Program-made: the position numbers and the translations under genes | Assembly: GCF_001266615.1 (NCBI RefSeq) | Contig: NZ_LGHZ01000010.1 | Coordinates: 1-64,000, forward strand | DNA length: 64,000 nucleotides | Origin: Kluyvera genomosp. 1 | GTDB taxonomy: Bacteria > Pseudomonadota > Gammaproteobacteria > Enterobacterales > Enterobacteriaceae | Direction of reading: 5' to 3' | In this document: positions 10,153-22,071 of the stretch, in pieces | Layout: every line of letters starts with the position of its first letter | Position numbering within the stretch: position 1 is the stretch's first letter | Notes under the pieces: model-generated | Databases searched by the model: none | Told to the model about the DNA's origin: nothing | The model's input: the letters and a program-made list of their open reading frames with translations, nothing else

Positions 10153-11745
10153 TTAAAGGCCTGGCGCTTTCCATAGCGAAGTGGTTAATCCATCGTCGAC
10201 CAGCTCGCGCTGATCCTGGTAAATCGCCTGCCATTTTTCCCGCGCCTGTTGATAAACTTCATGATTCTTCGGGTCGGGCTTATGTTCGCGGTCCCAGCGC
10301 ACCAGGCTTTCGCCGGTGATGGCCAGCGATGGCCAGATATCGACACCGACGCCCGCCGCAATGGCGCAGCCTAACGCCGTAGCCTCTTTCACCACCGGAA
10401 CGCGTACGGTCAGCCCCGTGACGTCAGCAAGGATTTGGCTCCACAGTTTCCCTTTCGCACCGCCGCCGGCAAAGACCAGCGAGTCTGTTTTGACGCCTGA
10501 GAAAGCCGCAATCTGCTGAAGGTTGCAGGCTGAAACGATAGCGGCATTCTCCTCCAGCGCGCGGAACAGCGTTGCTTTGTTGCACTTCTCTGGGTCGATG
10601 GAAAGGTTAATAAATGAGGGCGCCGCGTGATACCAGGTTTTGAAGCGCATTACGTCGGAAAAAATCGGCATTACGCCGTGGGCGCCGGGCGGTACCCGGC
10701 TCGCCATTTCCTCCATCAGCGTATACGCATCTACACCCAGTCGTTCCGCAATCAGTTTTTCTTCGGCGCAAAAAGCATCGCGGAACCAGCGCATGGTTAA
10801 ACCGGTAAAGAAGCTTATCGACTCGGTTTGTACCATGCCGGGGATAACGTGCGGGTTAATACGCACATTCATATCTGGATCGGTTATCGGGGAGGGGAGA
10901 TTGACCACCTGCTGCCAGAATGTGCCGCCGAGAACGGCGGTCTGTGCCGGTTGCACCACGCCCAGCCCCAGACAGCCTAGCTGGACATCACCACCGCCAA
11001 CGATAATTGGCGTTCCGGCCAGCAGCCCACTCTGCTCTGCCGCTTTGGCGGTGATTTTACCTAATCGTGTCCCGGTCTCTTTCACCGGAGAAAGAATATC
11101 GGCGCGCAGCCCGGCCATTTGCAGCAGACTGCGTTTCCAGTCACGAGTCGCCAGATCCAACAGTCCGGTAGTGCCCGCATTAGACGGGTCTACCGCCAGC
11201 TCGCCGCTGAGCATAAAAGCCATCCAGTCGCTTATCATGGTGACCGTGGAGGCGCGGCGATAGATATCGGCGCGGTGGTGCGCAAGCCAGAGCAGACGTG
11301 GGATGGCGCTAAGGGCCAACGTCTGCCCCGAACAGCGATAAACCTGCTCTTCAAAAGTGTTGTCGTAGAGTTCTTTGAGTTCGCTGACTTCCCGTGCGGC
11401 GCGAGCATCTACGTTGGCGCAGGCCCAGATAGGCTCACCGTTACTGTCGTACACCACAATACCTTCGCGCATTGAGCAGGCGGAAACGGCAACGATCGCG
11501 CTGGGAGGAATCGCGGCGATGTGTAATGCCTGACGGATACACTGGCAGGCCAGCTGCCAGTTTTTGGCAAGATCAAACTCCATTGATCCAGGAACATCCG
11601 GTACAGGTAGGTGTTGCCACTCAGCCTGTCCTACAGCGATTTGCTGTCCTTGGAGATCGAAAATGACCGCTCTGACGCTGCCGGTACCGGCGTCAAGGGC
11701 CATCAGGTAGTGTCCTGATTCAGTAGGGGTACAGAGTCGAGCCAT
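10153..11745 (-). CDS. lsrK: Autoinducer-2 kinase LsrK
   Basis: A 530-aa FGGY-family kinase that phosphorylates imported AI-2 (DPD) at C-5. Phospho-AI-2 is trapped in the cell and relieves LsrR repression. The phosphate-binding motif [10 protein letters not shown] is at residues 19-28, and the nucleotide-binding segment [11 protein letters not shown] lies near residue 432. The C-terminus [10 protein letters not shown] is the same as in E. coli LsrK. It follows lsrR by 87 bp on the minus strand, so lsrRK is probably one transcript, divergent from lsrACDBFGE. Confidence 0.96.
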   Translation of the reverse strand: MARLCTPTESGHYLMALDAGTGSVRAVIFDLQGQQIAVGQAEWQHLPVPDVPGSMEFDLAKNWQLACQCIRQALHIAAIPPSAIVAVSACSMREGIVVYDSNGEPIWACANVDARAAREVSELKELYDNTFEEQVYRCSGQTLALSAIPRLLWLAHHRADIYRRASTVTMISDWMAFMLSGELAVDPSNAGTTGLLDLATRDWKRSLLQMAGLRADILSPVKETGTRLGKITAKAAEQSGLLAGTPIIVGGGDVQLGCLGLGVVQPAQTAVLGGTFWQQVVNLPSPITDPDMNVRINPHVIPGMVQTESISFFTGLTMRWFRDAFCAEEKLIAERLGVDAYTLMEEMASRVPPGAHGVMPIFSDVMRFKTWYHAAPSFINLSIDPEKCNKATLFRALEENAAIVSACNLQQIAAFSGVKTDSLVFAGGGAKGKLWSQILADVTGLTVRVPVVKEATALGCAIAAGVGVDIWPSLAITGESLVRWDREHKPDPKNHEVYQQAREKWQAIYQDQRELVDDGLTTSLWKAPGL

Positions 11746-11832
11746 GATTTTTATCCTCGGCTATTTTTATATCGTCACGTGAAATCCTGTCAGTTCAAGC
11801 TCCATTTTCTTAGGGTAAGTGTTCTTATATTT

Positions 11833-13047
<1,215 letters not shown>

Positions 13048-14583
13048 ATGCAAACCCATCACGATCCTGCGCCCCCACTACTTTGTGTGCAGAACATCCA
13101 GAAAAGCTATTCCGGCGTCGAGGTCCTGAAGGGCATTGACTTTACCCTGCGGGCAGGGGAGGTGCACGCACTGCTCGGTGGCAACGGCGCGGGCAAATCC
13201 ACATTAATGAAGATCATTGCCGGTATTGTTCCGCAAGATGGCGGCACGATTGATATTCAAGGCGTTCGTTGCGGGCATCTTACGCCCTTAAAAGCGCATC
13301 AGATGGGAGTGTACCTGGTCCCGCAGGAGCCGCTGCTCTTTCCGAGCCTCTCGGTGCAAGAAAATATTCTGTTTGGTTTGCGAGGCCGTCAGGCATCGGT
13401 TGAGAAAATGCAGCAGCTGCTGAAGGCGTTGGGCTGCCAGATCGATCCCGATACTGCCGCGGGTGCGCTGGATGTGGCCGATCGCCAAATGGTTGAAATC
13501 ATGCGTGGCCTGATGCGTGACTCACAGATCCTGATTCTGGATGAGCCTACTGCCTCGCTGACCCCGGCTGAAACCGAGCGGCTATTTACCCGCCTGCGCG
13601 AGCTGTTGAAAAAAGGAGTGGGAATGGTGTTTATCTCCCACAAGCTGCCGGAAATTCGGCAGTTGGCCGACTGCGTGAGCGTGATGCGTGATGGGCGGAT
13701 TGCACTCCACGGAAAAACCCATTGCCTGACCACCGACGAAATCATTCAGGCGATTACGCCTGCTTCGCAGGGTGTCAACCTTTCGGCTAACCAGAAACTT
13801 TGGCTGGAGCTGCCTGGCAGCCGCCCGCAAAACGAACGTGACGCCACCGTGCTGACGCTCGAGTCGCTGGCCGGAGAAGGATTTATGAACATCAGTCTGG
13901 ACGTACGGGCGGGGGAAATCCTTGGCCTGGCGGGTCTGGTGGGGGCTGGCAGAACGGAGCTAGCGGAAACGCTGTACGGCATTCGTCCCGTCGGTGCAGG
14001 GCAGATCCTGCTAAACGGAGAAGAAATTAGCGGACTGTCTACCCAGCAACGCCTACAGCGCGGCTTGGTTTATCTGCCGGAAGACCGTCAGTCTTCTGGC
14101 CTCTATCTGGATGCGTCGCTCGCCTGGAACGTCTGTTCGCTGACGCACAATCAAAAAGGATTCTGGGTAAAACCCCAGCGCGACAGTGCCACGCTAGAGC
14201 GCTATCACCGCGCGCTCAACATCAAACTCAATCATGCCGATCAGGCAGCCCGCACGCTATCTGGGGGGAATCAGCAAAAAGTGTTGATTGCCAAATGCCT
14301 GGAAGCCTCACCGCAGCTGCTGATTGTGGATGAACCCACCCGCGGCGTTGACGTCTCCGCCCGTAACGACATCTACCAGCTGTTGCGCAGTATCGCGGAG
14401 CAAAATGTGGCGGTGTTGTTTATCTCTTCGGACCTGGAAGAAATTGAGCAGATGGCCGACCGGGTTTACGTCATGCATCAGGGAGAGTTGGGCGGACCTG
14501 CGCTGTGCGGCGATGACATTAATGTCGATACCATCATGCATGTTGCTTTCGGCGAGCATCGTGCCCCGGAGGCAACATGTTGA
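13048..14583 (+). CDS. lsrA: AI-2 ABC transporter ATP-binding protein LsrA
   Basis: A 511-aa double ATPase that powers AI-2 import through LsrC/LsrD. The first ABC module has Walker [10 protein letters not shown] near residue 48 and Walker B ILDEPTAS near 164. The second has a degenerate Walker A region ([10 protein letters not shown] near 297), the signature LSGGNQQKV near 409 and [10 protein letters not shown] near 430. One intact and one degenerate module is usual for sugar-type ABC proteins. It overlaps lsrC by 7 nt. It is full length, whereas E. coli K-12 lsrA has the same role. Confidence 0.96.
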   Translation: MQTHHDPAPPLLCVQNIQKSYSGVEVLKGIDFTLRAGEVHALLGGNGAGKSTLMKIIAGIVPQDGGTIDIQGVRCGHLTPLKAHQMGVYLVPQEPLLFPSLSVQENILFGLRGRQASVEKMQQLLKALGCQIDPDTAAGALDVADRQMVEIMRGLMRDSQILILDEPTASLTPAETERLFTRLRELLKKGVGMVFISHKLPEIRQLADCVSVMRDGRIALHGKTHCLTTDEIIQAITPASQGVNLSANQKLWLELPGSRPQNERDATVLTLESLAGEGFMNISLDVRAGEILGLAGLVGAGRTELAETLYGIRPVGAGQILLNGEEISGLSTQQRLQRGLVYLPEDRQSSGLYLDASLAWNVCSLTHNQKGFWVKPQRDSATLERYHRALNIKLNHADQAARTLSGGNQQKVLIAKCLEASPQLLIVDEPTRGVDVSARNDIYQLLRSIAEQNVAVLFISSDLEEIEQMADRVYVMHQGELGGPALCGDDINVDTIMHVAFGEHRAPEATC

Positions 14584-15623
14584 AGTTTATTCAAAAAAAC
14601 CGTGAGGCTACGGCCTTTCTGGCGATTGTCTGTCTGTTTGTGTTTCCCGGCGCGCTCGACAGTAGCTACCTGAGTGCACAAACGCTGACGATGGTTTTTA
14701 GCAGCGCACAGATTCTGATGCTGTTAGCCATTGGGGCGACGATGGTGATGCTGACTCGCAATATCGATGTGTCGGTCGGTTCGACGGCGGGGATGTGCGC
14801 TGTTTTGCTGGGGCTGATGCTTAATGACGGCTACAGCCTTCCAGTTGCCTGTTTGGCCACGCTTGTCCTGGGGCTGGTCGCAGGGTTCCTGAATGGTGTG
14901 CTGGTGGCATGGTTAAAAATTCCCGCCATTGTCGCTACGCTCGGCACACTCGGGTTGTATCGCGGTGTGATGCTGCTGTGGACCGGCGGCAAATGGATCG
15001 AAGGTCTGCCGGCTAGCCTGAAACAGCTCTCTATGCCGGTATTCCTCGGCGTTTCGGCAATTGGCTGGTTCACATTGATTCTGGCGCTGTTGATGGCATG
15101 GCTGCTGGCGAAAACGGCATTTGGCCGCAACTTCTACGCCACTGGCGATAACCTGCAGGGGGCTCGTCAACTGGGTGTACGCACCGAGATGGTCCGCATT
15201 ATGGCGTTCTCGCTTAACGGCTGCATGGCGGCGATGGCAGGGATCGTTTTCGCTTCACAGATTGGGTTCATTCCAAACCAAACGGGAACCGGGCTGGAGA
15301 TGAAAGCGATAGCCGCCTGCGTACTGGGAGGCATCAGCCTACTGGGCGGTTCGGGTTCAGTCATCGGTGCCATTCTCGGCGCATTCTTCCTGACACAAAT
15401 CGACAGCGTGCTGGTGCTGCTGCGTATTCCGGCTTGGTGGAACGACTTTATTGCCGGTCTGGTGCTGCTCGGCGTGCTGGTCTTTGATGGCCGCCTACGT
15501 GTCGCGCTTCAGCGCAATATTCGTCGGCAGAAATATGCTCGTTTTATGACGGCACCGGTACCGGTAAAAAAAACGGTACAGCGCCAGGCGCAGCAGACTA
15601 AAAGCAGAGAGGTAGCACGATGA
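14577..15623 (+). CDS. lsrC: AI-2 ABC transporter permease LsrC
   Basis: A 348-aa inner-membrane permease of the ribose/AI-2 family with about nine or ten hydrophobic spans. The family segment [21 protein letters not shown], which contacts the ATPase, can be read near residue 254. It pairs with LsrD to form the import channel. The C-terminus carries a basic tail of about 40 residues. Overlaps with lsrA (7 nt) and lsrD (4 nt, ATGA) point to translational coupling. Confidence 0.95.
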   Translation: MLKFIQKNREATAFLAIVCLFVFPGALDSSYLSAQTLTMVFSSAQILMLLAIGATMVMLTRNIDVSVGSTAGMCAVLLGLMLNDGYSLPVACLATLVLGLVAGFLNGVLVAWLKIPAIVATLGTLGLYRGVMLLWTGGKWIEGLPASLKQLSMPVFLGVSAIGWFTLILALLMAWLLAKTAFGRNFYATGDNLQGARQLGVRTEMVRIMAFSLNGCMAAMAGIVFASQIGFIPNQTGTGLEMKAIAACVLGGISLLGGSGSVIGAILGAFFLTQIDSVLVLLRIPAWWNDFIAGLVLLGVLVFDGRLRVALQRNIRRQKYARFMTAPVPVKKTVQRQAQQTKSREVAR

Positions 15624-16618
15624 ATGCGTGGCGGCGTTATAGCTGGGAAATTGCCCTGGCGGCTTTGCTGGTGTTTGAGATTCTGGCTTTTGGTGTGATT
15701 AACCCACGGCTGTTGGATATCAACGTACTGTTGTTCAGTACCAGTGATTTTATCTGTATCGGTATTGTCGCGTTACCGCTGACGATGGTGATTGTCAGCG
15801 GCGGTATGGATATCTCGTTTGGTTCGACAATCGGGCTTTGCGCCATTGCACTAGGGGTGATGTTTCAGGCCGGTATCCCACTGCCGCTGGCGATTGTGCT
15901 GACGCTTGTGCTCGGTGCGCTGTGCGGGCTAATTAATGCCGGGCTGATTATCTATACCGGCGTCAACCCGCTGGTGATTACCCTCGGCACGATGTACCTG
16001 TTTGGCGGCAGCGCACTGTTGCTCTCCGGCATGTCCGGGGCGACGGGCTATGAGGGCATCGGCGGCTTCCCGGCGGCCTTTACCGACTTCGCCAATCTCT
16101 CGCTGGTGGGGCTTCCGGTTCCTCTGATTTTCTTTTTGGTCAGCTGCGTCTTTTTCTGGCTGCTGATGCACCGCACCCATATCGGCCGAAATATCTTTCT
16201 GGTCGGCCAAAGTCATCGGGTCGCGCAGTACAGCGCGATTCCCGTCAATCGTACGCTGTATACGATTTACGCCATGACCGGATGCGCGGCCGCCGTGGCC
16301 GCCGTGCTGCTGGTTTCCTATTTTGGCTCTGCCCGTTCCGATCTGGGGGCGTCATTCCTCATGCCCGCCATCACTGCGGTGGTGCTGGGGGGAGCCAATA
16401 TCTATGGCGGCTCCGGTTCTATTCTCGGGTCTGCGCTGGCGGCGCTGCTGGTGGGCTTTTTGCAGCAGGGCCTGCAGATGGCCGGTGTACCGAATCAGAT
16501 CTCCAGCGCGCTTTCTGGCGCACTGCTCATTGTCGTTGTCGTTGGTCGTTCCATCAGTTTGCACCGTCATCAAATTCTTGAGTGGATATCACGCCATCGC
16601 AGCGCGCGGCAGGCATGA
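15620..16618 (+). CDS. lsrD: AI-2 ABC transporter permease LsrD
   Basis: A 332-aa permease, partner of LsrC. It has the same fold and the paired motif [21 protein letters not shown] near residue 255. Its start codon overlaps the lsrC stop by 4 nt. The gene ends 28 nt before lsrB. Confidence 0.95.
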   Translation: MNAWRRYSWEIALAALLVFEILAFGVINPRLLDINVLLFSTSDFICIGIVALPLTMVIVSGGMDISFGSTIGLCAIALGVMFQAGIPLPLAIVLTLVLGALCGLINAGLIIYTGVNPLVITLGTMYLFGGSALLLSGMSGATGYEGIGGFPAAFTDFANLSLVGLPVPLIFFLVSCVFFWLLMHRTHIGRNIFLVGQSHRVAQYSAIPVNRTLYTIYAMTGCAAAVAAVLLVSYFGSARSDLGASFLMPAITAVVLGGANIYGGSGSILGSALAALLVGFLQQGLQMAGVPNQISSALSGALLIVVVVGRSISLHRHQILEWISRHRSARQA

Positions 16619-16646
16619 TTTCTTATTGAAACATAAGGAGAAAAAC

Positions 16647-17669
16647 ATGGCTAAACACAGCATTAAGATGCTTACGTTACTCACCGCGCTTGGCATGGTC
16701 TCTGCGGCGGCGACCGTTCAGGCGGCTGAACGTATTGCTTTTATCCCGAAACTGGTTGGTGTGGGATTTTTTACCAGCGGTGGTAATGGCGCACAGGAAG
16801 CCGGTAAAGAGCTGGGAATAGATGTGACCTACGACGGCCCTACTGAGCCTAGCGTTTCGGGGCAGGTACAGCTGGTGAACAACTTTGTAAACCAGGGCTA
16901 CGACGCCATTATTGTATCGGCCGTCTCACCGGATGGCCTGTGCCCGGCCTTAAAACGCGCGATGCAGCGCGGGGTTAAGGTGCTGACCTGGGACTCTGAT
17001 ACCAAGCCAGAATGCCGCTCCTATTACATCGACCAGGGCACCCCGAAACAGTTGGGCAGCATGCTGGTGGATATGGCGGCGGGCCAGGTGACTAAAGAGA
17101 AAGCCAAGGTAGCCTTCTTCTACTCCAGCCCGACGGTAACCGATCAGAACCAATGGGTTCAGGAAGCAAAAGCGAAGATCGCAAAGGATCATCCGGGCTG
17201 GGAGATCGTGACCACGCAGTTTGGCTATAACGACGCCACCAAATCCCTGCAGACAGCAGAAGGCATCATCAAAGCCTATGGCGATCTGGATGCCATTATC
17301 GCGCCTGATGCGAATGCCCTACCGGCCGCCGCGCAGGCTGCAGAAAACCTCAAACGTAAGGATATAGCCATCGTGGGCTTTAGCACGCCAAACGTTATGC
17401 GCCCTTATGTGCAGCGCGGCACGGTGAAAGAGTTTGGCCTGTGGGACGTGGTACAGCAGGGGAAAATCTCCGTGCATGTTGCCAATGCACTGTTGAAAAA
17501 CCAGCCGATGAACGTGGGTGACAAGCTGGATATCCCGGGCGTTGGCAGCGTAGAGGTTTCACCGAACAGCGTGCAGGGCTACAGCTATGAAGCCAAAGGC
17601 AACGGTATCGTACTGCTGCCGGAACGCGTGGTGTTCAACAAAGACAATATTGATAAATACGACTTCTGA
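16647..17669 (+). CDS. lsrB: Periplasmic AI-2-binding protein LsrB
   Basis: A 340-aa binding protein that captures the furanosyl AI-2 diol in the periplasm and hands it to LsrCD. A signal peptide covers residues 1-26 (ending VQA before [10 protein letters not shown]). The segments [28 protein letters not shown] and [13 protein letters not shown], which hold the ligand in the family, are intact. The start at 16647 has AAGGAG upstream. A longer in-frame reading that begins inside lsrD is rejected because it lacks a signal sequence. Confidence 0.97.
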   Translation: MAKHSIKMLTLLTALGMVSAAATVQAAERIAFIPKLVGVGFFTSGGNGAQEAGKELGIDVTYDGPTEPSVSGQVQLVNNFVNQGYDAIIVSAVSPDGLCPALKRAMQRGVKVLTWDSDTKPECRSYYIDQGTPKQLGSMLVDMAAGQVTKEKAKVAFFYSSPTVTDQNQWVQEAKAKIAKDHPGWEIVTTQFGYNDATKSLQTAEGIIKAYGDLDAIIAPDANALPAAAQAAENLKRKDIAIVGFSTPNVMRPYVQRGTVKEFGLWDVVQQGKISVHVANALLKNQPMNVGDKLDIPGVGSVEVSPNSVQGYSYEAKGNGIVLLPERVVFNKDNIDKYDF

Positions 17670-17697
17670 TAATCGTTATGTAGCGATGGAGTAAAGC

Positions 17698-18573
17698 ATG
17701 GCTGACTTAGATGATATTAAAGACGGTAAAGATTTTCATATCGATAAACCTCAAACCAACGCTCTCTTTAAGCTGAAAGGCTGCGGTGCGCTGGATTGGG
17801 GGATGCAGTCGCGGCTGTCGCGAATTTTTAATCCGCGTACGGGAAGAACGGTGATGCTGGCCTTTGACCATGGTTATTTCCAGGGGCCAACTACCGGGCT
17901 AGAGCGCATTGATATCAATATTGCGCCGCTGTTCGAACATGCCGACGTCCTTATGTGTACCCGCGGTATTTTACGCAGCGTTGTGCCGCCTGCGACCAAT
18001 AAGCCTGTCGTACTTCGAGCGTCGGGTGCGAACTCTATCTTGACGGAATTGAGCAATGAAGCAGTGGCCGTAGCGATGGATGATGCCGTACGGCTGAACA
18101 GCTGCGCCGTAGCGGCTCAGGTGTATGTCGGCAGTGAATATGAGCACCAGTCGATTAAAAATATTATTCAGCTCATTGATGCGGGGCTACGAGTAGGTAT
18201 GCCGACAATGGCTGTGACCGGCGTCGGAAAAGATATGGTTCGCGACCAGCGCTACTTCTCGCTGTCTACACGCATTGCGGCTGAAATTGGCGCGCAAATC
18301 ATCAAAACCTATTACGTCGATAAAGGCTTCGAACGTATTGCCGCAGGCTGCCCGGTGCCCATTGTGATTGCCGGTGGTAAGAAGCTGCCAGAACGCGATG
18401 CTTTAGAGATGTGTTACCAGGCTATCGACCAGGGGGCTTCCGGGGTCGATATGGGACGCAATATCTTCCAGTCTGAAGATCCGGTGGCGATGATCAAGGC
18501 GGTTCAGGCGGTGGTGCATCACAATGAAACCGCAGAACGCGCTTACGAACTGTATCTGAGTGAAAAAGGTTAA
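17698..18573 (+). CDS. lsrF: 3-hydroxy-2,4-pentadione 5-phosphate thiolase LsrF
   Basis: A 291-aa enzyme of the class I aldolase-like (TIM barrel) fold. It acts after LsrG on phospho-AI-2 breakdown and transfers an acetyl group to CoA. The catalytic Lys segment [11 protein letters not shown] lies near residue 204, and [13 protein letters not shown] forms the phosphate-binding side. It is 28 nt downstream of lsrB. A strong hairpin follows, before lsrG. Confidence 0.95.
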   Translation: MADLDDIKDGKDFHIDKPQTNALFKLKGCGALDWGMQSRLSRIFNPRTGRTVMLAFDHGYFQGPTTGLERIDINIAPLFEHADVLMCTRGILRSVVPPATNKPVVLRASGANSILTELSNEAVAVAMDDAVRLNSCAVAAQVYVGSEYEHQSIKNIIQLIDAGLRVGMPTMAVTGVGKDMVRDQRYFSLSTRIAAEIGAQIIKTYYVDKGFERIAAGCPVPIVIAGGKKLPERDALEMCYQAIDQGASGVDMGRNIFQSEDPVAMIKAVQAVVHHNETAERAYELYLSEKG

Positions 18574-18576
18574 ACG

Positions 18577-18623
18577 GCTCGAACCCCCATCTTTTGACGG
18601 CCTCGAGGGTGGGGTTTACGAGC
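18577..18623 (+). promoter_or_regulatory. Intercistronic hairpin between lsrF and lsrG
   Basis: GCTCG-AACCCC (18577-18587) can pair with GGGGTT-TA-CGAGC (18611-18623), and further G-C pairs extend inward. It begins 3 nt after the lsrF stop. There is no T-run, so an mRNA-stability or processing element is more likely than a terminator. Confidence 0.55.
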
Positions 18624-18651
18624 GTCGAAAAGCCTAAACAGGAGGTGGATG

Positions 18652-18945
18652 ATGCACGTTACATTGGTTGAGATTAACGTTCATAGTGACAAGGTGGAGC
18701 AATTTCTCGACGTCTTTCGCGAGAACCATCTCGGCTCCATAAAAGAGCCTGGTAACCTGCGTTTTGATGTCCTACAGGACCCGAGCGTGCAGACCCGGTT
18801 TTATATTTATGAAGCCTATGTCGATGAACAGGCCGTCGCTTTCCATAAAACGACGCCGCACTACAAAACCTGCGTGGAGCAGCTGGAGCCGCTGATGACG
18901 TGTCCACGGTCCAAGCAGGTGTTTATCGGCTTAATGCCTTCTTAA
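18652..18945 (+). CDS. lsrG: Phospho-AI-2 isomerase LsrG
   Basis: A 97-aa small protein of the ABM (antibiotic biosynthesis monooxygenase-like) ferredoxin fold. It converts phospho-AI-2 to 3-hydroxy-2,4-pentadione 5-phosphate, the substrate of LsrF. The core [11 protein letters not shown] and the [10 protein letters not shown] segment with its active-site His are present. Two adjacent ATGs exist; the second (18652) gives the family N-terminus [11 protein letters not shown] and better spacing (6 nt) from GGAGG. Confidence 0.95.
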   Translation: MHVTLVEINVHSDKVEQFLDVFRENHLGSIKEPGNLRFDVLQDPSVQTRFYIYEAYVDEQAVAFHKTTPHYKTCVEQLEPLMTCPRSKQVFIGLMPS

Positions 18946-18954
18946 GGAGCGCCC

Positions 18955-19719
18955 ATGAACGGTCAGTTTGCCGGGCTCGATCGTGCGGCCTGTGTGGCGT
19001 TGCTGAAGTCATATCCGCTGAGCGTCGGTGTTCTTGCCGGGCAGTGGGTCTCGTTATCATGCTATTTGCAGCAGCTGGAGACGATTGATCAACCGCTGCT
19101 GCATCTGGATTTGATGGACGGGCAGTTTTGTCCGCAGTTTACCGTCGGCCCCTGGGCGGTGGCTCAGCTTCCGCACACCTTTTTGAAAGACGTGCACCTG
19201 ATGGTGGCGAATCAGTGGGCAACGGCACAAGCCTGCGTCAAGGCAGGGGCTCACTGCATCACGCTGCAGGCTGAAGGGGATATTCATCTGCATCACACGC
19301 TGAGCTGGCTGGGCCAGCAGAGCGTGCCGGTCAGCGGAGGTCAGATGCCGGTGATTCGTGGCATTAGCCTATGTCCGGCAACGCCACTGGAAGTGATTGC
19401 CCCCGTCCTGAATGAAGTTGAAGTGATTCAACTGTTGGCCGTCAATCCGGGGTACGGCAGCAAGATGAGTCCGGGCGATCTGCAAATGCGCTTACATCAG
19501 CTGATCAACCTGCTGGGTGAGAAACGTGACGAGAAACTGGTGGTTGTTGATGGCTCGTTAACCCGCTTTCAGCTTCCGGCACTGATTGCCCTTGGGATTG
19601 ACCGTGTGGTGTCAGGCAGCGCGTTGTTCCGCGATGACCGGCTGGTTGAAAATGTGGGCGAGTGGCGGGCGATGTTCGATCTCTCCGGTGCTGAAATAAC
19701 GATGGGTCTTGAGGAGTAA
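18955..19719 (+). CDS. lsrE: LsrE, ribulose-phosphate 3-epimerase-like protein
   Basis: A 254-aa TIM-barrel protein related to D-ribulose-5-phosphate 3-epimerase (Rpe). HLDLMDGQFCPQFT near residue 50, KDVHLMV near 80 and VNPGYGSKM near 165 mark the family. In Salmonella the same gene ends the lsr operon; E. coli K-12 lacks it there. Its role in AI-2 metabolism is not settled. It starts 9 nt after lsrG. Confidence 0.9.
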   Translation: MNGQFAGLDRAACVALLKSYPLSVGVLAGQWVSLSCYLQQLETIDQPLLHLDLMDGQFCPQFTVGPWAVAQLPHTFLKDVHLMVANQWATAQACVKAGAHCITLQAEGDIHLHHTLSWLGQQSVPVSGGQMPVIRGISLCPATPLEVIAPVLNEVEVIQLLAVNPGYGSKMSPGDLQMRLHQLINLLGEKRDEKLVVVDGSLTRFQLPALIALGIDRVVSGSALFRDDRLVENVGEWRAMFDLSGAEITMGLEE

Positions 19720-19739
19720 CCCCACCTAATCTGGCGTTT

Positions 19740-19792
19740 ACCTGTCCTGCCTGTCGTCGTATTCTTGCTGAAAAAAACGACAGGAGACAGGT
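19740..19792 (+). promoter_or_regulatory. Hairpin that buries the ribosome binding site of the next gene
   Basis: ACCTGTC (19740-19746) pairs with GACAGGT (19786-19792). CCTGTCGT (19750-19757) pairs with ACGACAGG (19777-19784). Together they form a 15-bp stem with one small internal loop (CTG opposite A) and a 19-nt terminal loop. The AGGAG of the transporter gene (19782-19786) lies inside the stem, 6 nt before its ATG. The structure is expected to hold back translation until melted, bound or traversed by ribosomes. Confidence 0.6.
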
Positions 19793-21097
19793 ATGTCGCT
19801 CTGGTTTGCTCACCCTCTGTTCCTCCCCTCTATCATTGTTGGCATCACCATCCTGCTGTGGGCAACTTCGCTCCTGCCGGAATTTATTACCGCTTTGCTG
19901 TTCTTCGCTGCGGCGATGACGGCCAAAATCGCCCCGCCGGATGTGATTTTCGGTGGTTTCGCATCGTCAGCATTCTGGCTGGTGTTCAGTGGCTTTGTGC
20001 TGGGTATTGCTATCCGTAAAACCGGGCTGGCCGACCGTGCCGCGAGGGCGCTGTCATCGCGGCTCACCGATTCGTGGCTCTTGATGGTTGCAAGCGTTGT
20101 GCTGTTGAGTTACGCGCTGGCGTTCGTGATGCCCTCAAATATGGGACGTATCGCGCTGCTGATGCCCATTGTGGCCGCGATGGCGAAACGTGCCGGAATT
20201 GAGGATGGCACGCGGGCCTGGTATGGGCTGGCGCTGGCGGTGGGTTTCGGGACCTTTCAGCTTTCCGCAACGATTTTGCCGGCCAACGTGCCAAACCTGG
20301 TGATGAGCGGAGCGGCGGAAGGGGCCTATGGCATTCACCTGAATTATGTTCCGTATCTATTGCTGCATACGCCGGTGTTGGGCTGGCTCAAAGGTGCTGC
20401 ACTGATAGGCCTGATTTGCTGGCTGTTTCCGGGTAAACCGCACCCGCCACGCGACATGGAGCCGCTACCGCCAATGAGCGGCGATGAAAAACGCCTGGCG
20501 TGGCTGCTGGCGGTGGTATTGACGCTATGGGTGACCGAGAGCTGGCATGGAATTGGTCCTGCCTGGACGGGGCTGGTGGCCGCTGTGGTGACGCTTCTGC
20601 CGCGCGTGGGTTTTATCAACGGCGAAGAGTTTGCTAGCGGGGTGAATATTCGTACCTGCATCTACGTCGCCGGTATTCTGGGGCTGGCTATCACCGTCAC
20701 TCAAACCGGTATTGGTGAGGTGGTTGGTAATGCGCTACTGCACATCATGCCGCTCAGCGGTGATGCGCCGTTTACCAGTTTCCTCGCGCTAACCGGCATC
20801 ACCAGCGCGCTAAACTTTATTATGACTGCCAACGGCGTACCGGCGCTGTACACCACCTTCGCGCAGAGCTTCTCGGATGCCACCGGTTTCCCGCTGCTGA
20901 GTGTGATTATGATTCAGGTGCTTGGGTATTCGACACCGCTGCTGCCGTATCAGGCGTCGCCAATTGTGGTGGCGATGGCGCTCGGTAAGGTACCTGCGCG
21001 TGCGGGGATGCTACTGTGTCTGGCGCTGGCGGCAGTGAGCTATCTGCTGCTGTTGCCGCTGGACTACGCATGGTATCAGTTGCTGGGGAAACTGTGA
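19793..21097 (+). CDS. SLC13/DASS-family anion transporter, substrate unknown
   Basis: A 434-aa membrane protein with about eleven or twelve hydrophobic spans. It resembles the divalent anion:sodium symporter (SLC13/DASS) or ArsB-like permease superfamily. Family-like features are the short re-entrant segments with SN or NG motifs: MPSNMGRIALLMP near residue 103, ILPANVPNLVMSG near 160 and NFIMTANGVPALYT near 342. I do not recognise the substrate. It lies 73 bp after lsrE on the same strand and could be the last gene of the lsr transcript. Its ribosome binding site is in a hairpin. A strong terminator follows. Confidence 0.75.
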   Translation: MSLWFAHPLFLPSIIVGITILLWATSLLPEFITALLFFAAAMTAKIAPPDVIFGGFASSAFWLVFSGFVLGIAIRKTGLADRAARALSSRLTDSWLLMVASVVLLSYALAFVMPSNMGRIALLMPIVAAMAKRAGIEDGTRAWYGLALAVGFGTFQLSATILPANVPNLVMSGAAEGAYGIHLNYVPYLLLHTPVLGWLKGAALIGLICWLFPGKPHPPRDMEPLPPMSGDEKRLAWLLAVVLTLWVTESWHGIGPAWTGLVAAVVTLLPRVGFINGEEFASGVNIRTCIYVAGILGLAITVTQTGIGEVVGNALLHIMPLSGDAPFTSFLALTGITSALNFIMTANGVPALYTTFAQSFSDATGFPLLSVIMIQVLGYSTPLLPYQASPIVVAMALGKVPARAGMLLCLALAAVSYLLLLPLDYAWYQLLGKL

Positions 21098-21127
21098 GGC
21101 TTTGCTGCTTATTCGGCCTGTAAAAAT

Positions 21128-21155
21128 AATAAACCGGCCAGAGGGCCGGTTTATT
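21128..21155. terminator. Bidirectional terminator between the transporter and tpiA
   Basis: A perfect 12-bp stem (AATAAACCGGCC with GGCCGGTTTATT) and a 4-nt loop sit between two convergent genes. A-rich sequence on the left gives a T-run for the minus strand. Confidence 0.85.
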
Positions 21156-21195
21156 CAGGCATCGCGCAGTTAACGCGATTGCAGGGCTCAGCGCA

Positions 21196-21963
21196 TTACG
21201 CGTTTTTTGCCGCTTCTGCTGCTTTAACGATCACCGCGAAAGCGTCAGCTTTCAGGGATGCGCCACCAACCAGCGCGCCATCGATGTCCGGCTGGGTGAA
21301 CAGTTCAGCAGCGTTAGATGCGTTAACGGAACCGCCGTACTGGATGATGACTTGCTGAGCGATTTTCGCGTCAGCTTTAGCAATGTGGTCACGGATGAAT
21401 TTGTGAACCGCCTGAGCCTGAGCTGGGGTTGCAGATTTGCCGGTACCGATAGCCCATACGGGTTCGTAAGCGATAACCACGCCTTCGAATGCTGCAGCGC
21501 CCTGAGTTTTCAGCACGGCGTCGATCTGACGTGCACAAACTTCTTCAGTTTTGCCCGCTTCGTTTTCAGCTTCGGTTTCACCGATGCACAGAACTGGGAT
21601 CAGACCCTGCTCTTTCAGAACGGCAAATTTCTTCGCGATCAGTTCGTCGGATTCTTTGTGGTAAGTACGACGCTCTGAGTGGCCGATGATGATGTAGGTT
21701 GCGCCAACATCTTTGAGCATTTCAGCAGAAGTTTCGCCAGTGAATGCGCCAGACAGGTTCAGGTCAACGTTCTGCGCGCCCAGGTGAATGTGGCTGCCTG
21801 CAGCCGCGTGTTTTGCCAGATCGATGTACATTTCAGGCGGAGCGATAGCTACGCCACAGCCAGAAACACCAGCCAGCTCGGTACGCAGGTTAGCAATCAG
21901 CTCGTTTACCATGTGGCGGCTGCCGTTCAGTTTCCAGTTACCCATCACTAAAGGATGTCGCAT
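21196..21963 (-). CDS. tpiA: Triosephosphate isomerase TpiA
   Basis: A 255-aa TIM-barrel enzyme that interconverts dihydroxyacetone phosphate and glyceraldehyde 3-phosphate in glycolysis. All active-site parts are present: GNWKLNG near residue 8, the catalytic His in IIGHSERR near 95, the catalytic Glu in [11 protein letters not shown] near 167, and the phosphate loop YGGSV near 210. It follows yiiQ on the minus strand after 108 bp, as in E. coli. With glpF, glpK and glpX nearby it completes the route from glycerol to central metabolism. Confidence 0.98.
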   Translation of the reverse strand: MRHPLVMGNWKLNGSRHMVNELIANLRTELAGVSGCGVAIAPPEMYIDLAKHAAAGSHIHLGAQNVDLNLSGAFTGETSAEMLKDVGATYIIIGHSERRTYHKESDELIAKKFAVLKEQGLIPVLCIGETEAENEAGKTEEVCARQIDAVLKTQGAAAFEGVVIAYEPVWAIGTGKSATPAQAQAVHKFIRDHIAKADAKIAQQVIIQYGGSVNASNAAELFTQPDIDGALVGGASLKADAFAVIVKAAEAAKNA

Positions 21964-22071
21964 TTCGATTCTCCACGCTTGTCAGCGAATTAAGGAATAT
22001 GGCCGCCCCTTAGGGCAGCATGGTCTGTGAATCAGTATAGAGATTGAAAGGCATGAAGGCTTTGCTTTTTA

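Noticed and set aside
10640-11263. 207-aa open frame on the plus strand
   Set aside because: Antisense to lsrK with no recognisable domain or ribosome binding site.
16323-16646. N-terminal extension of lsrB into lsrD
   Set aside because: It would bury the LsrB signal peptide; the ATG at 16647 has a good AAGGAG.
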